Assembly: GCF_000158475.2 (NCBI RefSeq)
Contig: NZ_KI392030.1
Span: forward strand, 531,812-595,811
Length of the DNA stretch: 64,000 nt
Direction of reading: 5' to 3'
Source of the DNA: Oxalobacter paraformigenes
GTDB taxonomy: Bacteria; Pseudomonadota; Gammaproteobacteria; Burkholderiales; Burkholderiaceae_D
Position 1 is the stretch's first letter, and every line of letters begins with the position of its first letter. The translations under genes and the position numbers were made by a program. Positions 28,438-38,318 of the stretch are shown piece by piece. Below the pieces are notes generated by a model. That model saw only the letters and a list, made by a program, of their open reading frames with translations. It searched no databases and had not been told where the DNA came from.

Positions 28438-30285
28438 ATGCCTCAATATCGTTCCCGGACTTCAACGCATGGCCGGAATATGGCCGGTGCCCGTGCTTTG
28501 TGGCGCGCAACCGGTGTAAAAGACGGTGATTTTGACAAGCCGATTATCGCTGTCGTCAATTCGTTCACGCAGTTTGTGCCGGGTCATGTACATCTTAAAG
28601 ACCTCGGTCAGCTGGTTGCGCACGAAATCGAGGCATCTGGCGGAATTGCCAAGGAATTCAACACGATTGCGGTCGATGACGGTATCGCGATGGGACACGG
28701 CGGCATGCTTTATTCCCTGCCTTCACGGGAACTGATTGCCGATTCTGTCGAATATATGGTAAATGCGCATTGCGCCGACGCCATGGTTTGCATTTCCAAC
28801 TGCGACAAAATTACCCCCGGAATGCTGATGGCTTCTCTCAGACTGAACATCCCGACTATTTTTGTTTCGGGCGGCCCGATGGAAGCGGGAAAACTCATAG
28901 GGGTTACGCAAGGCCAGAAAGTGGTCAAGGTAGATTTGATCGATGCCATGATCCAGGCAGGCAACCCCAACAATAGCGATGAACTCGTGATGGATTATGA
29001 AAGATCGGCCTGTCCTACCTGCGGCTCGTGTTCAGGCATGTTTACGGCCAATTCGATGAACTGTCTGATGGAAGCGCTCGGTATGGCGCTTCCGGGAAAC
29101 GGGACGCTGTTGGCAACCCATGCAGACCGCAAGGAACTGTTTCTGAAAGCGGGCCGCTTGATTGTGGACATCACGAAACGTTATTACGAACAGAACGATA
29201 TAACGGTTTTGCCGAGAAGCATCGTCACCAAGACGGCGCTGGAAAATGCCATGGCGCTGGATGTGGCTATGGGTGGCTCGACCAATACCGTGTTGCATTT
29301 GCTGGCAGCCGCCAACGAAGGGGAGGTGCCGTTTGTCATGGCGGATATCGATCGGGTATCACGTCATGTGCCATGCCTTTGCAAGGTTTCTCCTGCTACG
29401 CATGATTACTATGTGGAAGATGTTCATCGGGCAGGCGGTATTCTGGGAATTATGGCTGAGTTGAATCGTGCCGGACTGATCAATCCGGATACGCCGACGG
29501 TTTACAGCAAGACGCTGGGCGATGCGATCAGCCAGTACGATGTCATGACAACGCAGGATGAAAATGTCCGGGTTCTGTACCAAGCGGCTCCGGGCGGTGT
29601 CAGGACACAGGAAGCGTTTTCCCAGAGTGCGCGTTATGCCGAGCTCGATCTGGATCGTGTTTCCGGCTGTATCCGTGACAAGGCGCATGCCTATACGCAG
29701 GATGGCGGTCTTGCCGTGCTTTACGGCAATATTGCGGAAAATGGCTGTATCGTGAAAACAGCTGGCGTTGATGCCAGCATTATGCAATTTACCGGCAAAG
29801 CCAGGATTTTTGAAAGTCAGGAAGACACTGTCGAGGCGATTCTGGGTGACCGGATTCATCCGGGAGACGTTATCATCGTTCGTTATGAAGGGCCAAAGGG
29901 TGGCCCGGGCATGCAGGAAATGCTTTATCCGACGTCTTATATCAAATCGAAAGGGTTGGGGACTTCCTGCGCGCTGTTTACCGACGGCCGTTTTTCAGGC
30001 GGCTCGTCCGGACTGGTAATCGGTCACGCTTCTCCCGAGGCGGCATCCGGCGGCGCTATCGGACTGATCGAGGAAGGTGACGAAATCGAAATCGATATTC
30101 CAGCCCGACGCATTCATTTGAAAGTGACCAATGAGGAGTTGAAACAACGTCGTGACAGGATGGAAGCGAAAGGTGTCAATGCCTGGAAACCGGTTCATCG
30201 GGAGCGCAAGGTTTCCAAAGCGCTGCAGATGTATGCCGCCATGGCGACTTCTGCCGATCGGGGTGCAGTGAGAGATATTTCCTGA
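28438..30285 (+). CDS. ilvD: Dihydroxy-acid dehydratase
   Basis: The 615-residue enzyme converts dihydroxy acids to 2-keto acids in the valine, isoleucine and leucine pathways. Iron-sulfur ligands are present in NCDKITPGM and [15 protein letters not shown]; the substrate site GRFSGGSSG is near the C terminus. The ATG at 28438 with GGGAGA upstream gives the E. coli length; an in-frame start at 28375 is rejected. It is monocistronic, closed by a terminator. Confidence 0.97.
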   Translation: MPQYRSRTSTHGRNMAGARALWRATGVKDGDFDKPIIAVVNSFTQFVPGHVHLKDLGQLVAHEIEASGGIAKEFNTIAVDDGIAMGHGGMLYSLPSRELIADSVEYMVNAHCADAMVCISNCDKITPGMLMASLRLNIPTIFVSGGPMEAGKLIGVTQGQKVVKVDLIDAMIQAGNPNNSDELVMDYERSACPTCGSCSGMFTANSMNCLMEALGMALPGNGTLLATHADRKELFLKAGRLIVDITKRYYEQNDITVLPRSIVTKTALENAMALDVAMGGSTNTVLHLLAAANEGEVPFVMADIDRVSRHVPCLCKVSPATHDYYVEDVHRAGGILGIMAELNRAGLINPDTPTVYSKTLGDAISQYDVMTTQDENVRVLYQAAPGGVRTQEAFSQSARYAELDLDRVSGCIRDKAHAYTQDGGLAVLYGNIAENGCIVKTAGVDASIMQFTGKARIFESQEDTVEAILGDRIHPGDVIIVRYEGPKGGPGMQEMLYPTSYIKSKGLGTSCALFTDGRFSGGSSGLVIGHASPEAASGGAIGLIEEGDEIEIDIPARRIHLKVTNEELKQRRDRMEAKGVNAWKPVHRERKVSKALQMYAAMATSADRGAVRDIS

Positions 30286-30308
30286 TAAGCACGCTGATAT
30301 TTTTAACG

Positions 30309-30339
30309 AAAATCCCTGCCGAGAGAGCGGGGATTTTTT
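30309..30339 (+). terminator. Terminator after ilvD
   Basis: AAAATCCC (30309-30316) pairs with GGGATTTT (30330-30337) around a 13-nt loop, with further T residues after the stem. It lies 24 bp behind the ilvD stop. Confidence 0.8.
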
Positions 30340-30389
30340 ATTTGAGGCTTAATTGGGTATGTTCGTTCGTGGTTTTGTGCAGCTTGTTC

Positions 30390-30395
30390 TATAAT
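30390..30395 (+). promoter_or_regulatory. -10 element of a putative argH promoter
   Basis: A perfect TATAAT lies 25 bp before the argH start. Only a weak -35 (TTCGTG at 30366-30371, 18-bp spacing) is found, so the promoter may need an activator or an extended contact. Confidence 0.45.
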
Positions 30396-30420
30396 CCTGC
30401 CTATTCAACTGGATTTTATT

Positions 30421-31818
30421 ATGAGTGAACAATCTTCTACTAAAAACGACGTCTGGTCCGGCCGTTTCTCGGAACCGGTCGATGAATTGGTGCAGCGTTA
30501 TACCGCATCGGTCACATTTGATAAAAGACTGGCCGAATTCGATATCCAGGGCTCGCTTGCCCATGCAGAAATGTTGTGCGCCCAAAAGGTTCTGAGTGAA
30601 CAGGATTATGCCGATATCCAGCGTGGACTGGCGCAAGTCCTGGACGAAATCAGAACCGGCAAATTCAACTGGCAAATCGCTCTGGAAGATGTCCACATGA
30701 ATATCGAGCGCCGACTGACCGATCTGATTGGCGATGCCGGAAAACGCTTGCATACCGGGCGCTCAAGAAATGATCAGGTGGCAACGGATATCCGTTTGTA
30801 TTTGCGCTCGGCCATTGACGATATCGCTCACCTGTTGCGCCGTTTGTGTAATGCGCTGATCGATCTTGCGGAGCGCCACCACAGTACGATTCTTCCGGGC
30901 TTCACACATATGCAGGTGGCCCAGCCGGTAACGTTCGGGCACCATCTGCTTGCTTATGCGGAAATGTTTTACCGCGATATCGAACGATTGAGAGACTGCC
31001 GCAAACGCGTGAATCGTTTGCCTTTGGGAGCTGCCGCGTTGGCGGGAACGACTTTTCCTATCGATCGCGAACGGGTCGCAAAGACGCTCGGGTTTGAAGA
31101 CGTTTGCCGCAATTCGCTGGATGCCGTTTCCGACCGGGATTTTGCCATTGAATTTTGTGCCTGTTCCGCTTTGATCATGACGCATATTTCCAGAATGTCG
31201 GAAGAGCTGATTATCTGGATGAGTCCGAGAGTCGGTTTTATCGATATTGCCGACCGTTTCTGTACCGGATCGTCGATTATGCCTCAGAAGAAAAATCCGG
31301 ATGTTCCCGAGCTGGCCAGAGGAAAGACCGGTCGTGTCAACGGCCATCTGGTCGGCTTGCTCACCCTGATGAAAGGACAGCCGCTGGCATACAACAAGGA
31401 CAATCAGGAAGACAAGGAACCCTTGTTTGATACTGTCGATACGGTAACCGATACCTTGCGCATTTTTGCCGACATGGTCGGCGCTGTTACTGTGAAGCCT
31501 GAAATGATGCGGCAGGCTGCCCTTCAGGGATATGCAACGGCAACGGATCTGGCTGATTATCTGGTTAAAAAGGGCTTGCCGTTCCGGGATGCGCATGAAG
31601 TCGTTGCCAAAGCGGTGCGCTTTTGCGTTGAAAAAGGATGCGACCTGAGTGAACTGACGCTGGAACAGATGAAGGCCTTTTCTGGCCTTATCGATGTGGA
31701 TGTGCTGGAAATCCTGACTCTGGAAGGGTCCGTAAGCGCTCGAAACCATGTCGGCGGTACGGCTCCCGAACAGGTGAAAAATGCTATTGCCAGTCTGAAA
31801 TCACGGCTTGAAGGATGA
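30421..31818 (+). CDS. argH: Argininosuccinate lyase
   Basis: The 465-residue enzyme splits argininosuccinate into arginine and fumarate, the last step of arginine synthesis. The superfamily signature [12 protein letters not shown] carries the flexible catalytic-serine loop (about residues 283-294), and [12 protein letters not shown] and HTHMQ-like [11 protein letters not shown] are intact. It lies alone between two terminator-like hairpins. Confidence 0.97.
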   Translation: MSEQSSTKNDVWSGRFSEPVDELVQRYTASVTFDKRLAEFDIQGSLAHAEMLCAQKVLSEQDYADIQRGLAQVLDEIRTGKFNWQIALEDVHMNIERRLTDLIGDAGKRLHTGRSRNDQVATDIRLYLRSAIDDIAHLLRRLCNALIDLAERHHSTILPGFTHMQVAQPVTFGHHLLAYAEMFYRDIERLRDCRKRVNRLPLGAAALAGTTFPIDRERVAKTLGFEDVCRNSLDAVSDRDFAIEFCACSALIMTHISRMSEELIIWMSPRVGFIDIADRFCTGSSIMPQKKNPDVPELARGKTGRVNGHLVGLLTLMKGQPLAYNKDNQEDKEPLFDTVDTVTDTLRIFADMVGAVTVKPEMMRQAALQGYATATDLADYLVKKGLPFRDAHEVVAKAVRFCVEKGCDLSELTLEQMKAFSGLIDVDVLEILTLEGSVSARNHVGGTAPEQVKNAIASLKSRLEG

Positions 31819-31826
31819 ATGGAAAG

Positions 31827-31855
31827 GTAAAAACCGCAGAACGGTTGGTTTTTAC
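31827..31855 (+). terminator. Hairpin after argH
   Basis: GTAAAAACC (31827-31835) and GGTTTTTAC (31847-31855) form perfect 9-bp arms around an 11-nt loop. It begins 9 bp after the argH stop. The T run lies within the right arm, so termination may be partial, with read-through into exbB. Confidence 0.55.
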
Positions 31856-31898
31856 TCTTTTGGGCAAGGCATGAAAACGTATTCGTTTGGAGGCTTTT

Positions 31899-32507
31899 GT
31901 GTTTTATATTATTCAAGCGGCCGGATGGCCCATCTGGTTGTTGCTGATAGCCTCGGTTATTGCGCTGGCATTGATTATCGAACGTCTCTGGTATTTGAGA
32001 CGCAGCCGTATTTTGCCTGCCGGGCTTCTTGAACAGACTATTCGGGATTATCGGGAAGGCCGGATTGATAATAAGACAATCGCGTGGCTGGAAGGAAATT
32101 CTCCTTTGGGGGCCGTGCTGGCCACAGGTCTTCAGCATTCCGATGTCTCTCGGGACAACATGCGGGAGGCAATGGAGGAAACGGGACGCAGCGTCGCATT
32201 GCAGATGGAACGTTTTTTGACAACCATCGGAACGATTGCCACTCTGGCACCATTGATGGGGCTTTTCGGAACGGTAGTCGGCATGATCGAGATTTTCGGT
32301 TCGCAAAGTGCGACTGGAACGAATCCGGCTCAGCTGGCTCACGGCATTTCCGTCGCCTTGTATAACACCGGCTTCGGGTTGCTGATCGCGATGCCGACGC
32401 TGATTTTTTACCGTCATTTCAGGGCATTGGTCACCAGTTTCTTGATCGAGATGGAGCGCCAGTCGGCCCGGCTGGTTGACGCCATCTGTAATTCCCGCCG
32501 ATCCTGA
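31899..32507 (+). CDS. exbB: Biopolymer transport protein ExbB/TolQ family
   Basis: The 202-residue product has three membrane segments and the MotA/TolQ/ExbB core TIATLAPLMGLFGTVVGMIE. The GTG at 31899 is used because GGAGG lies five bases before it; the frame extends to a TTG at 31887. With ExbD it forms a proton channel that energises an outer-membrane process. No TonB or TolA gene lies beside it, so ExbB and TolQ roles cannot be separated with certainty, but this gene set (exbB-exbD-lpxK) is common in Burkholderiales. Confidence 0.88.
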   Translation: MFYIIQAAGWPIWLLLIASVIALALIIERLWYLRRSRILPAGLLEQTIRDYREGRIDNKTIAWLEGNSPLGAVLATGLQHSDVSRDNMREAMEETGRSVALQMERFLTTIGTIATLAPLMGLFGTVVGMIEIFGSQSATGTNPAQLAHGISVALYNTGFGLLIAMPTLIFYRHFRALVTSFLIEMERQSARLVDAICNSRRS

Positions 32508-32522
32508 TTGAAAGGAAGGGTC

Positions 32523-32948
32523 ATGAATTTTCGGAAAGGAAAAAACCATGAAACGCCTGAAATCAATCTGATCCCTTTTATCGATGTGTTGCTGGTCATT
32601 CTGATCTTTTTGATGGTCACCACGACTTACAGCAAATATTCCGAATTGCAGATTACTTTGCCGACGGCGATTGCCGAAAATGTTCCGGAACGTGTGCAGG
32701 AATTGACGGTTACGGTGGATGCAACGGGCAATATTGCGATAAACAATGAAACTGTCCGTTATGAAAATCCGGAACAACTCGCGTCGGAATTGCGGAAGCG
32801 GGTTGTGGAAACAGCGAATGAAAAGGAGCCTGTTGTCGTTGTTTCAGCGGACGGGGATGCACGTCACCAGAATATCATCAATGTGCTTGAGGCGGCCAGA
32901 CTGGCCGGTCTGGACAGATTGACGTTTGCGACGGTCAAGCCCGAATAA
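32523..32948 (+). CDS. exbD: Biopolymer transport protein ExbD/TolR family
   Basis: The 141-residue protein has a short cytoplasmic start, one membrane helix containing the essential aspartate (NLIPFIDVLLVILIFLMV, Asp at about residue 21), and a periplasmic domain. It partners with ExbB 15 bp upstream. The ATG at 32523 follows AAGGAAGGG; a TTG at 32508 is rejected. Confidence 0.9.
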   Translation: MNFRKGKNHETPEINLIPFIDVLLVILIFLMVTTTYSKYSELQITLPTAIAENVPERVQELTVTVDATGNIAINNETVRYENPEQLASELRKRVVETANEKEPVVVVSADGDARHQNIINVLEAARLAGLDRLTFATVKPE

Positions 32949-32991
32949 TCACCGGTCTTTCAGGCATCCGCTGCCAGCAAAAGGGAATTCG

Positions 32992-34029
32992 TTGAGCAAG
33001 TCGATTATCAACTATTCGAATATCTGGATGAACATCTGGATGAAACGGGGTATTGCCGCCAGGTTTCTGTGGCCGTTATCCCTTTTGTTTCGTCTGGTTG
33101 TGACAATACGGCGGTATGCTTACTGGAGAGGGTGGCTGAAATCAGCGCAATTGCCGGTACCGGTTATTGTTGTCGGAAATATCTTTGTCGGAGGAACGGG
33201 AAAGACACCATTGGTGATCTGGCTGGTGGAAATTCTGAAGAAAGCCGGTTTTCATCCCGGCGTTATTTCCAGAGGCTATGGCGTTTCCAATAATGAACCG
33301 GTTGAAGTATCGTCTTTGTCGGAATCGTCGAAAGTCGGTGATGAACCCTTGCTGATTGCTCTGAAAACACAGTGTCCTCTGGTTGTTTGCAGAAAAAGGG
33401 TCAAGGCGGGGGAGTTTCTTCTACGGAATCATCCTGAAGTCGATGTTGTTGTATCAGATGACGGAATGCAGCACTATGCCCTTCATCGCGATGTGGAGAT
33501 CATGCTCTTTGACGGCCGTGGCGGAGGCAACCGGTGGATGCTGCCGGCTGGTCCCTTGAGAGAGCCGTTGTCAAGGAAAGCCGATTTTACGGTTGTCAAC
33601 GGAAGGAACTATCCTTCGCCGGGCAATCCCATTTTTGTGCCGGACCTGCATTTGATGCGGTTGAAAAATGATGTGGCGGAACAACTGGCCAATCGGAGCT
33701 GCCGCCTGAAACTGAAATATATGCAGGGAAAAATTGCTGCAGCGGCAGGGATCGGCAATCCCACACGTTTTTTTGCGAGTTTGCGGGCAACCGGCTTGTC
33801 GTTTTCCGAAATATCGCTGCCGGATCATTTCGATTATTCATCCAATCCTTTCAGAAATGTGGATGCCGATGTTATCCTCATTACGGAAAAAGATGCGGTC
33901 AAATGCGTCCAAATTGAAGAATTTATGAAGGATAAGCGGCTCTGGGTGGTTCCCGCCACAGTCGAAATCGATAATAATGCGCTGGAACTGCGGATCGTGG
34001 AGAAATGTCGTGAATGCAAAATTGCTTGA
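32992..34029 (+). CDS. lpxK: Tetraacyldisaccharide 4'-kinase
   Basis: The 345-residue enzyme phosphorylates the lipid A precursor at the 4' position, at the inner-membrane face. The unusual Walker [11 protein letters not shown] and the later DDGMQHYAL motif define LpxK. The likely start is a TTG at 32992 with AAGGGA six bases upstream; ATG at 33028 is an alternative. It lies 43 bp after exbD and overlaps ycaR by 20 bp. Confidence 0.93.
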   Translation: MSKSIINYSNIWMNIWMKRGIAARFLWPLSLLFRLVVTIRRYAYWRGWLKSAQLPVPVIVVGNIFVGGTGKTPLVIWLVEILKKAGFHPGVISRGYGVSNNEPVEVSSLSESSKVGDEPLLIALKTQCPLVVCRKRVKAGEFLLRNHPEVDVVVSDDGMQHYALHRDVEIMLFDGRGGGNRWMLPAGPLREPLSRKADFTVVNGRNYPSPGNPIFVPDLHLMRLKNDVAEQLANRSCRLKLKYMQGKIAAAAGIGNPTRFFASLRATGLSFSEISLPDHFDYSSNPFRNVDADVILITEKDAVKCVQIEEFMKDKRLWVVPATVEIDNNALELRIVEKCRECKIA

Positions 34030-34195
34030 AATACTGGTGTGTCCCTTGTGCAAGGGGCCGTTGAAATACGACAGGGAAAGGCAGGAACTGATTTGCGGTG
34101 CCGACAGGCTGGCTTATCCGATCAGGGACGGAATTCCCATTATGTGGGTGGATCAGGCACGTTCACTGGAAACCGTGCCCGAAGAAGCGCGTTAG
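34010..34195 (+). CDS. ycaR: Trm112/YcaR family small protein
   Basis: The 61-residue product begins at a GTG ([17 protein letters not shown]) and overlaps the end of lpxK. A GGAG lies seven bases upstream. The CPLC pair and a later single Cys resemble the Trm112 zinc fold, but the fourth ligand is missing. The lpxK-ycaR-kdsB order is conserved in proteobacteria; the function of YcaR is not established. Confidence 0.87.
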   Translation: MNAKLLEILVCPLCKGPLKYDRERQELICGADRLAYPIRDGIPIMWVDQARSLETVPEEAR

Positions 34196-34223
34196 TCATC
34201 TTTTAAGTACAGTCAATTTAATT

Positions 34224-34988
34224 ATGTCTTTTTATGTGGTTATACCGGCACGACTCGCTTCGACAAGGTTGCCTGAAAAACCGCTTGCGGATATTCAGGG
34301 CAAACCCATGATCGTGCGTGTGGCCGAGCGTGCAAGGCGATCCGGCGCACGCGACGTTGTTGTCGCAACAGATGATCAGTCCATTGTCGATGCCTGTGCG
34401 GTTTTTGGAATACCGGCGCTGATGACGAGAAAGGATCATCCTTCCGGAACAGATCGTATTGCCGAGGTTGCTGAAAAAATGGATTGGGCGCCATTCGATA
34501 CGGTGGTGAATGTGCAGGGAGATGAGCCTTTAATCGATCCGGAACTGATTGCGGCTACGGCTTCGCTGGTGTCGGAGGAAGTCCCCATGGCAACGGCTGC
34601 GCACCGGATGGAACGGCCCGAAGACATTTTCAATCCCAACTATGTCAAAGTTGTTCTGGATCGTCTCGGCCGAGCGCTTTATTTCTCCCGCGCTCCTGTA
34701 CCGTGGTATCGGGACGGGTATGCCAGGGACGAAAAAGCGTTTCCCGAGTCCTTTATGGCGTTGCGTCACGTCGGTCTGTATGCTTTTCGCAACGATTTCC
34801 TGAAAACGTATTCTTCACTGGAAGTGTCTCCAATAGAACAGGTCGAGTCTTTGGAACAGTTAAGAGTTCTCTGGCACGGTTATTCCATTGCTGTTCACAT
34901 AACGGAAGAAATTCCTGAAGCAGGTGTGGATACGGCAGCGGATCTGGAACGCGTGCGCCATTTTTTTAATTGCAACACACAGAATTGA
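34224..34988 (+). CDS. kdsB: 3-deoxy-manno-octulosonate cytidylyltransferase
   Basis: The 254-residue enzyme makes CMP-Kdo from CTP and Kdo for the LPS core. The N-terminal nucleotide-binding motif [16 protein letters not shown] is at residues 6-21. The start at 34224 gives the family length; the frame runs back into ycaR. With lpxK this places lipid A and core steps in one operon. Confidence 0.96.
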   Translation: MSFYVVIPARLASTRLPEKPLADIQGKPMIVRVAERARRSGARDVVVATDDQSIVDACAVFGIPALMTRKDHPSGTDRIAEVAEKMDWAPFDTVVNVQGDEPLIDPELIAATASLVSEEVPMATAAHRMERPEDIFNPNYVKVVLDRLGRALYFSRAPVPWYRDGYARDEKAFPESFMALRHVGLYAFRNDFLKTYSSLEVSPIEQVESLEQLRVLWHGYSIAVHITEEIPEAGVDTAADLERVRHFFNCNTQN

Positions 34989-34994
34989 GAACTG

Positions 34995-35023
34995 TCGAAA
35001 TTGTTTGAATTCCAAGGTAGAAT
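34995..35023 (+). promoter_or_regulatory. Putative adk promoter
   Basis: TCGAAA (34995-35000) and TAGAAT (35018-35023) are spaced by 17 bp and stand 109 bp before adk. The -10 matches five of six consensus bases and the -35 four of six. Confidence 0.4.
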
Positions 35024-35047
35024 CTAGGGATTTTAAAGGCGGCATGA

Positions 35048-35788
<741 letters not shown>

Positions 35789-35859
35789 AATTGGTGTGCC
35801 GGCAATCGACACTCTTTATTGAATTGAAGTAAATACCCTCTCTAACAAAAGGAGTCGCT

Positions 35860-38034
35860 ATGACTGCAGGTTTGTGGTTTGCTGTTGCATGTGGAGTGCT
35901 TGCTGTTATATACGGTCTGGTAACACGAAGCTGGATTTTGTCGAAAGATGCCGGAAATGAACGCATGCAGGAAATTGCCCATGCGATTCAGCAAGGCGCT
36001 GCGGCCTATCTGGCACGACAGTACCGGACAATCGGTATTGTCGGGTTTATTTTGTTTATCATCATCGCCTTCATGCCGGGGCTGGGTTATGCGACTGCTA
36101 TCGGTTTCCTGGTTGGTGCCGTCCTTTCCGGCGCCTGCGGTTTTATCGGGATGAACGTGTCGGTCAGGGCCAATGTCCGTACGGCACAGGCCGCAGTAAA
36201 TGGCATGCAGAGTGCATTGAATGTCGCTTTCAGAGGCGGCGCCATTACCGGCATGCTGGTCGCCGGGCTGGGACTCCTGGGTGTTTCGGTCTTTTATATT
36301 GTCCTGACTTATTTGCCTTCGGCCAATGAACTTTCCCAGCACGACTTGATAAAACCTTTGGTCGGGCTTGCTTTCGGCGCTTCCCTTATTTCCATTTTTG
36401 CCCGTCTTGGCGGCGGGATTTTTACGAAAGGCGCGGATGTTGGCGCCGATCTGGTCGGCAAGGTGGAAGCCGGTATTCCGGAAGATGATCCACGCAATCC
36501 TGCGGTTATTGCGGATAATGTCGGCGACAATGTCGGGGATTGTGCCGGTATGGCAGCCGATCTGTTCGAAACGTATGTTGTGACCCTGATTGCCACCATG
36601 CTGCTGGGGGCCTTGCTCGTGACTCAGGCCATGACAGAAGCCATTGTTTACCCACTGTTACTCGGTGGGGTTTCCATTATCGGTTCCATTATCGGCTGCC
36701 AGATGGTCAAGGCGGACCCGAACAAGAAAGTGATGTCGGCGTTGTATAAAGGGCTATGGTGGTCGGCCATTCTTTCGCTGATCGGTTTCATCGGCGTAAC
36801 CTGGTGGATTATGCCTGAAAGCATGCGTTACCAGATGATAGGCGCTTCGGTCGTCGGTATCGTTCTGACGGGATTGATGGTTTATATCACCGAGTACTAT
36901 ACAGGCACCGATTTCAAACCGGTCAAACATATCGCCGAAGCATCGACAACGGGACACGGTACCAATATCATTGCGGGTCTGGGCATTTCGATGAAATCGA
37001 CGGCTTATCCGGTGCTGGCTGTTTGCGCCGCCATTTACATCACTTACCAGTTCTGCGGGGGGTTGTATGGAGTGGCTATCGCAGCGACTTCCATGCTTTC
37101 AATGGCCGGTATCGTTGTCGCTCTGGATGCGTATGGCCCCATTACAGATAATGCAGGCGGTATCGCTGAAATGGCGGGAATGCCCGATTCTGTTCGCGCT
37201 GTGACCGATCCGCTTGATGCTGTCGGCAATACGACGAAAGCGGTGACGAAGGGGTATGCCATTGGTTCAGCCGGTCTGGCGGCGCTCGTGCTGTTTGCGG
37301 ATTACACCCACGCTCTCGATTCGATCGGACTGACGACAGCGTTTGATTTGTCGAATCCCCGCGTCATCATCGGTCTGATTATCGGGGGGCTTATTCCTTA
37401 TCTGTTTAGCGCCATGGCCATGGAAGCAGTCGGTCGGGCTGCCGGCGCTGTTGTTTTGGAGGTTCGCCGCCAGTTCCGGGAAATTGTCGGCATCATGGAC
37501 GGTACGGCAAAGCCCCAGTACGACAAGGCTGTCGATATGCTGACGTCCGCAGCGATCAAGGAAATGATTCTGCCCTCTTTGCTGCCTGTCATTGTGCCCA
37601 TTCTTGTCGGTCTGTTGCTTGGCCCTGCAGCCTTGGGAGGTGTTCTGATGGGGACGATTGTGACCGGGTTGTTCGTTGCGGTTTCCATGACGACCGGTGG
37701 CGGGGCATGGGACAATGCCAAGAAATACATCGAAGACGGCCACTTCGGCGGGAAAGGATCGGACGCGCACAAGGCTGCGGTGACGGGCGATACAGTCGGG
37801 GATCCTTACAAGGATACGGCCGGTCCTGCGGTCAATCCATTGATCAAGATTATCAATATCGTGGCATTACTGGTTGTTCCCCTGTTGCCGATAACGGCCG
37901 GGTATGTCGCTCCTGTGGAAAAACCGGTTCCAGTCGTGGCGCCGGCCGCTTCGGACGCAATCAAGCCTCCCACTGTAATTGTGATCGAGAACGATTGCAA
38001 TGCCGTTAAAAACGGGACAGAAAAAGCGAAATAA
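35860..38034 (+). CDS. hppA: K+-independent proton-pumping inorganic pyrophosphatase
   Basis: The 724-residue protein has 15-16 membrane segments and couples pyrophosphate cleavage to proton export across the inner membrane. The signature [11 protein letters not shown] (193-203) and [13 protein letters not shown] bind Mg-pyrophosphate. Lys460 and Thr463 in [14 protein letters not shown] are the residues that mark the potassium-independent class in published comparisons. The last 39 residues (686-724) form a Pro/Val/Ala-rich hydrophilic tail that is unusual for the family. The nearby adk and the fermentative lifestyle suggested for this organism fit an energy-saving role; this is inference. 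Confidence 0.95.
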   Translation: MTAGLWFAVACGVLAVIYGLVTRSWILSKDAGNERMQEIAHAIQQGAAAYLARQYRTIGIVGFILFIIIAFMPGLGYATAIGFLVGAVLSGACGFIGMNVSVRANVRTAQAAVNGMQSALNVAFRGGAITGMLVAGLGLLGVSVFYIVLTYLPSANELSQHDLIKPLVGLAFGASLISIFARLGGGIFTKGADVGADLVGKVEAGIPEDDPRNPAVIADNVGDNVGDCAGMAADLFETYVVTLIATMLLGALLVTQAMTEAIVYPLLLGGVSIIGSIIGCQMVKADPNKKVMSALYKGLWWSAILSLIGFIGVTWWIMPESMRYQMIGASVVGIVLTGLMVYITEYYTGTDFKPVKHIAEASTTGHGTNIIAGLGISMKSTAYPVLAVCAAIYITYQFCGGLYGVAIAATSMLSMAGIVVALDAYGPITDNAGGIAEMAGMPDSVRAVTDPLDAVGNTTKAVTKGYAIGSAGLAALVLFADYTHALDSIGLTTAFDLSNPRVIIGLIIGGLIPYLFSAMAMEAVGRAAGAVVLEVRRQFREIVGIMDGTAKPQYDKAVDMLTSAAIKEMILPSLLPVIVPILVGLLLGPAALGGVLMGTIVTGLFVAVSMTTGGGAWDNAKKYIEDGHFGGKGSDAHKAAVTGDTVGDPYKDTAGPAVNPLIKIINIVALLVVPLLPITAGYVAPVEKPVPVVAPAASDAIKPPTVIVIENDCNAVKNGTEKAK

Positions 38035-38050
38035 GTGGTTCATTTTTTGA

Positions 38051-38076
38051 AAAAAGGCAGCGAAAGCTGCCTTTTT
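38051..38076 (+). terminator. Terminator after hppA
   Basis: Arms 38051-38061 and 38066-38076 form a perfect 11-bp stem closed by a GAAA tetraloop, with T residues in the right arm. It lies 17 bp after the hppA stop. Confidence 0.92.
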
Positions 38077-38164
38077 GTTGTGCTTATAGCTTATCTGGCC
38101 TGCTGGTGACGGTTTTCGGATTTTATTTTGAATAGTTGTTTTTGGGAAATGTTATCCTGTGAAA

Positions 38165-38229
38165 GGAAATCGCGAAAACCGGTGGCATAAGGAATTTGGC
38201 CCACTCCTTTAATCCATTACCGGATTTCC
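38165..38229 (+). other. Structured leader upstream of the diguanylate cyclase gene
   Basis: GGAAAT (38165-38170) pairs with ATTTCC (38224-38229), CCGGT (38179-38183) with ACCGG (38219-38223), and AAGGA (38189-38193) with TCCTT (38205-38209). The pairs nest in one long stem with an 8-nt bulge. It ends about 90 nt before the start codon. No known riboswitch consensus, including the c-di-GMP type, was recognised. Confidence 0.4.
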
Positions 38230-38318
38230 CTGTCGGAATTTTCTGATGATTTGTTGGTGGCATGTCGCATCGGATTGAGTGTTGATGAACAGCTTTGTCG
38301 CTGTATTACGGGGGGAGT

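Noticed and set aside
30763..31749. A 328-codon open frame on the - strand
   Set aside because: It is antisense to argH and has low-quality composition with no family motif.
31557..32777. A 406-codon open frame on the - strand
   Set aside because: It spans antisense to argH, exbB and exbD, all of which are clear genes; rich in Gln, Arg and His as expected for a shadow frame.
38077..38318. Possible c-di-GMP riboswitch before the cyclase gene
   Set aside because: The conserved core bases of the known GEMM types are not visible; only a generic nested stem can be supported.
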